Below are positions 62,296 through 64,000 of a stretch of 64,000 bases of DNA, one piece after another. Below the pieces are notes generated by a model. That model searched no databases and had not been told where the DNA came from. It saw only the letters and a list, made by a program, of their open reading frames with translations. Both the position numbers and the translations under genes were made by a program. The number at the start of each line of letters is the position of its first letter. The first letter of the stretch is position 1. The stretch covers positions 6,402,525 to 6,466,524 of the forward strand of contig NZ_CP012159.1 of NCBI RefSeq assembly GCF_001189295.1, in the 5' to 3' direction. The DNA is from Chondromyces crocatus (lineage in GTDB: Bacteria; Myxococcota_A; Polyangia; Polyangiales; Polyangiaceae).

Positions 62296-63455
62296 AGGAA
62301 ACGCTCACCCTCCCTGGCCCCACCGCCCGCCAGCTCTCGGCCAAGGATCCGGACGGGTCGCAGATCCTCTCCGTCGTCTGCAAGCGCACGTACCACGTCG
62401 ACAGCCGCGGCCGCCTCTTCCGCGCACCGGAGCAGGTCCCTCTGTTCGACGAGGTCGTCCCCCACCCGGACAACCCCACGATCCTCGTGCACGACACGGA
62501 TCTCGTCGCGTACAAGCCGCTCACCGACATCCTCGTGCTCGGGCACGCCCATGCGCCGAGCCGCGCCACGAGCGTGCTCACCGGCGTGCGCGTCGGCAAC
62601 CACGCCAAGCAGGTGCTCGCCCTCGGCGATCGGCGCGCGTCCCTCTCGCACACCGGCCTCGTGCTCTTCTCGGAACCCGAGCCCTTCGAGCGCATCCCCC
62701 TCGGGTACGACCGCGCTTACGGTGGCATCGACACCGTGACCGAGGCCCGTCTCGGCGATCCCACCGCAGCCCTCAAGGCGTGCATGCCGAGCGAAGCGCA
62801 GGGCCCTGGCGCCAGCGAGTACAGCTACCCGCGCAACTTCGCGGGCAAGGGCTACCTCATCGAGCCCACCCCCGAGGCCGTGGAAGCCATCGCGCTGCCC
62901 AACCTGGAGGATCCCAACGACCGCCTCACCTCCGAGCGCATCGTCGTAGGCAACACCCGCGCCTGGCCCAGGATGCCCCTCCCCGCTTCGTTCGGCGTCT
63001 TCGACTACGGCTGGTTCCCCCGCCTCGGCTACCTCGGCGTGGTCCCCCTCCACGCGCCGGAGTTCGCCGTCTTCAGCGAGGTGCGCCAGGGCTTCGCGCC
63101 CGCGTCGATCCTGAAGGAGACCTTTCTGACCGAGGATCCCCAGGTCGACTTCCGGTTCATGTGTTGCGGCTCGCTCGGTCTCTCGGTCCCGTTCCTCGCT
63201 GGTGACGAGGCCGTCGTGCTCTACAATCTCCACCCGGAGCTCCCGAAATGGGAACTCCGCCTCCCCGGAGAGCGGCCGGAGATCTTCACCGACGGCCGCA
63301 GCGGCAAGCTGAACAAGACCGAGCCCATCCTCCAGACCCTCATCCTCGAACCCGATCACGATCGCGTCACCGTGGTCTGGCGTGGTTGCGCGAAAGCAAT
63401 CAGGCCCTACCTCCCGATGGAGCTGGAGAAGATGCCGTTCCGGGTGGCGTGGTGA
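62292..63455 (+). CDS. DUF2169 protein
   Basis: 387 aa from ATG 62292, overlapping the previous stop in ATGA; the 767-aa open frame starting at 61152 is a shadow of upstream genes. DUF2169 features: ILSVVCKRTYHVDSRGRLFR, DLVAYKPLTDILVLGHAHAP, RIPLGYDRAYGGIDTV, NPxxxGKGYLIEP-like stretch, then RFMCCGSLGLSVPFLAGDEA and VTVVWRGCAKA. It is the sixth DUF2169 protein of the window and is translationally coupled to both neighbours. Confidence 0.9.
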   Translation: MKETLTLPGPTARQLSAKDPDGSQILSVVCKRTYHVDSRGRLFRAPEQVPLFDEVVPHPDNPTILVHDTDLVAYKPLTDILVLGHAHAPSRATSVLTGVRVGNHAKQVLALGDRRASLSHTGLVLFSEPEPFERIPLGYDRAYGGIDTVTEARLGDPTAALKACMPSEAQGPGASEYSYPRNFAGKGYLIEPTPEAVEAIALPNLEDPNDRLTSERIVVGNTRAWPRMPLPASFGVFDYGWFPRLGYLGVVPLHAPEFAVFSEVRQGFAPASILKETFLTEDPQVDFRFMCCGSLGLSVPFLAGDEAVVLYNLHPELPKWELRLPGERPEIFTDGRSGKLNKTEPILQTLILEPDHDRVTVVWRGCAKAIRPYLPMELEKMPFRVAW

Positions 63456-64000
63456 CCTCGGAGCGCAAGAAGAGCGCGAGCACCCCCTACCGGACACCTC
63501 CAGCGACCAGCGTCGGCGTCCGACGCTTCCAGTACGGGCCGTTTCCTATCCGCCCCGGCCTCCTCGCGTTCGCCCTCTCGACGATCTTGCTCGGGGTCGT
63601 CATGTCCGCGGGTGCATTCGACCGGACCCGGATCGTCTGTACGCCGCACGAGCGCTGCCTCGTGGCGCCCGAGGTGGGCTCGAAGGACCACTCGTTTCCC
63701 ACCGACGCGCTGGAAGAAGTACGCGTCGACGTGAAGCGAACGTCGAAAGGGGAATCCCGGGGGAACCTCGTCCTGCGCGTGACCGGCGTCGGCGAGATCG
63801 TGATGTCTTCCACGGGCGTCCAGGAGGCGAACACCGCGGCCGATCGCCTCCGCACGTACCTCGGCGCCGGCCAGCGAGCCGACGTGAAGCTCGGCGGCTC
63901 CTGGGGCCTCCTCGCGGCCGGCGTGGCCATGCTCGGCGCTGGTCTCGCATCGGCGTTCCCCTTGCTCCGCGGCTTCGGCTCCTTCCGGATCGACCTCCTC
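63452..64000 (+). CDS. Membrane protein, partial at right edge; paralogue of the gene at 53921
   Basis: 183 residues visible from a GTG that overlaps the preceding stop (GTGA). TM segments lie near residues 36-56 (LLAFALSTILLGVVMSAGAF) and 150-172 (WGLLAAGVAMLGAGLASAF). The intervening domain shares CTPHERC, FPTDALEEVRVDV and GVQEANTAADRL with the protein at 53921. The GTG is preferred because of the coupling and because YGPFPIRPG then aligns with the paralogue's N-terminus. The C-terminal half is outside the window. Confidence 0.82.
   Translation, partial: MTSERKKSASTPYRTPPATSVGVRRFQYGPFPIRPGLLAFALSTILLGVVMSAGAFDRTRIVCTPHERCLVAPEVGSKDHSFPTDALEEVRVDVKRTSKGESRGNLVLRVTGVGEIVMSSTGVQEANTAADRLRTYLGAGQRADVKLGGSWGLLAAGVAMLGAGLASAFPLLRGFGSFRIDLL

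Noticed and set aside
1-64000. tRNA, rRNA, insertion sequences, prophage attachment sites, replication origin
   Set aside because: No tRNA cloverleaf, rRNA stretch, transposase or integrase motif, or terminal inverted repeat was seen on either strand. A weak or short element could be missed by eye.

Overview
The window comes from a high-GC myxobacterium, most likely of the Sorangium/Chondromyces/Polyangium group. The reasons are the pervasive GC-rich third positions that leave long open frames on both strands, myxobacterial-style PKS domain order (N-terminal ACP-KS-AT-AT), many lipoproteins, MopE-type metal-binding repeats and several DUF2169/DUF3540/DUF4150 type VI secretion genes. Assignments were made by reading motifs and comparing genes within the window; no database search was run.

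Left third (1-25.8 kb, minus strand, transcribed right to left): a modular PKS/NRPS cluster. A phosphohistidine-swivel protein (PEP-utilising family) is followed by a 4182-aa PKS (loading ACP, KS-AT-AT-DH-KR-ACP, KS-AT-DH-KR-ACP), a 2198-aa PKS (KS-AT-DH-ER-KR-ACP), a 1118-aa NRPS (TubC-type docking, C-A-PCP, alanine code read by eye) and the start of another NRPS (docking plus C) that runs off the left edge. Four-base stop/start overlaps join the two PKSs and the first NRPS. Three extension modules ending in a fully reducing one, followed by Ala, match the logic of the actin-targeting chondramide/jaspamide depsipeptides. Two further points agree: a starter AT lacking the carboxylate-binding Arg, and a first DH that looks degenerate.

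Middle (26-29.3 kb and 47-53.8 kb): ordinary chromosomal genes. These are a SPRY-domain lipoprotein, a D-aminoacylase-like amidohydrolase, a nitronate monooxygenase, lipoproteins with C-type-lectin and crystallin-like folds, an ORF12/LpqF-like serine hydrolase, a Nudix hydrolase, and a 946-bp non-coding stretch with six copies of a 42-bp hairpin-rich tandem repeat.

Type VI secretion spike islands: island 1 is a nine-gene minus-strand operon (46.8 to 32.1 kb: DUF2169, three VgrGs, an unknown protein, a PAAR-like protein, DUF2169, a Cys-less ketosynthase-like protein and an alpha-helical repeat protein). It faces a two-gene plus-strand operon (DUF2169 + DUF3540, 29.4-32.1 kb). Island 2 (53.9 kb to the right edge, plus strand) has a membrane protein, DUF2169, a long VgrG, a small beta-helix protein, DUF2169, a PAAR-like protein, DUF2169 and a second copy of the membrane protein, cut by the edge. 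Six DUF2169 proteins and four VgrGs occur here, but no sheath, tube, baseplate or ClpV gene. The islands therefore look like payload/spike cassettes that use an apparatus encoded elsewhere.

Several stand-alone genes have a TANNNT -10-like hexamer 6-8 bases before the start codon and little or no Shine-Dalgarno, which suggests leaderless transcripts.
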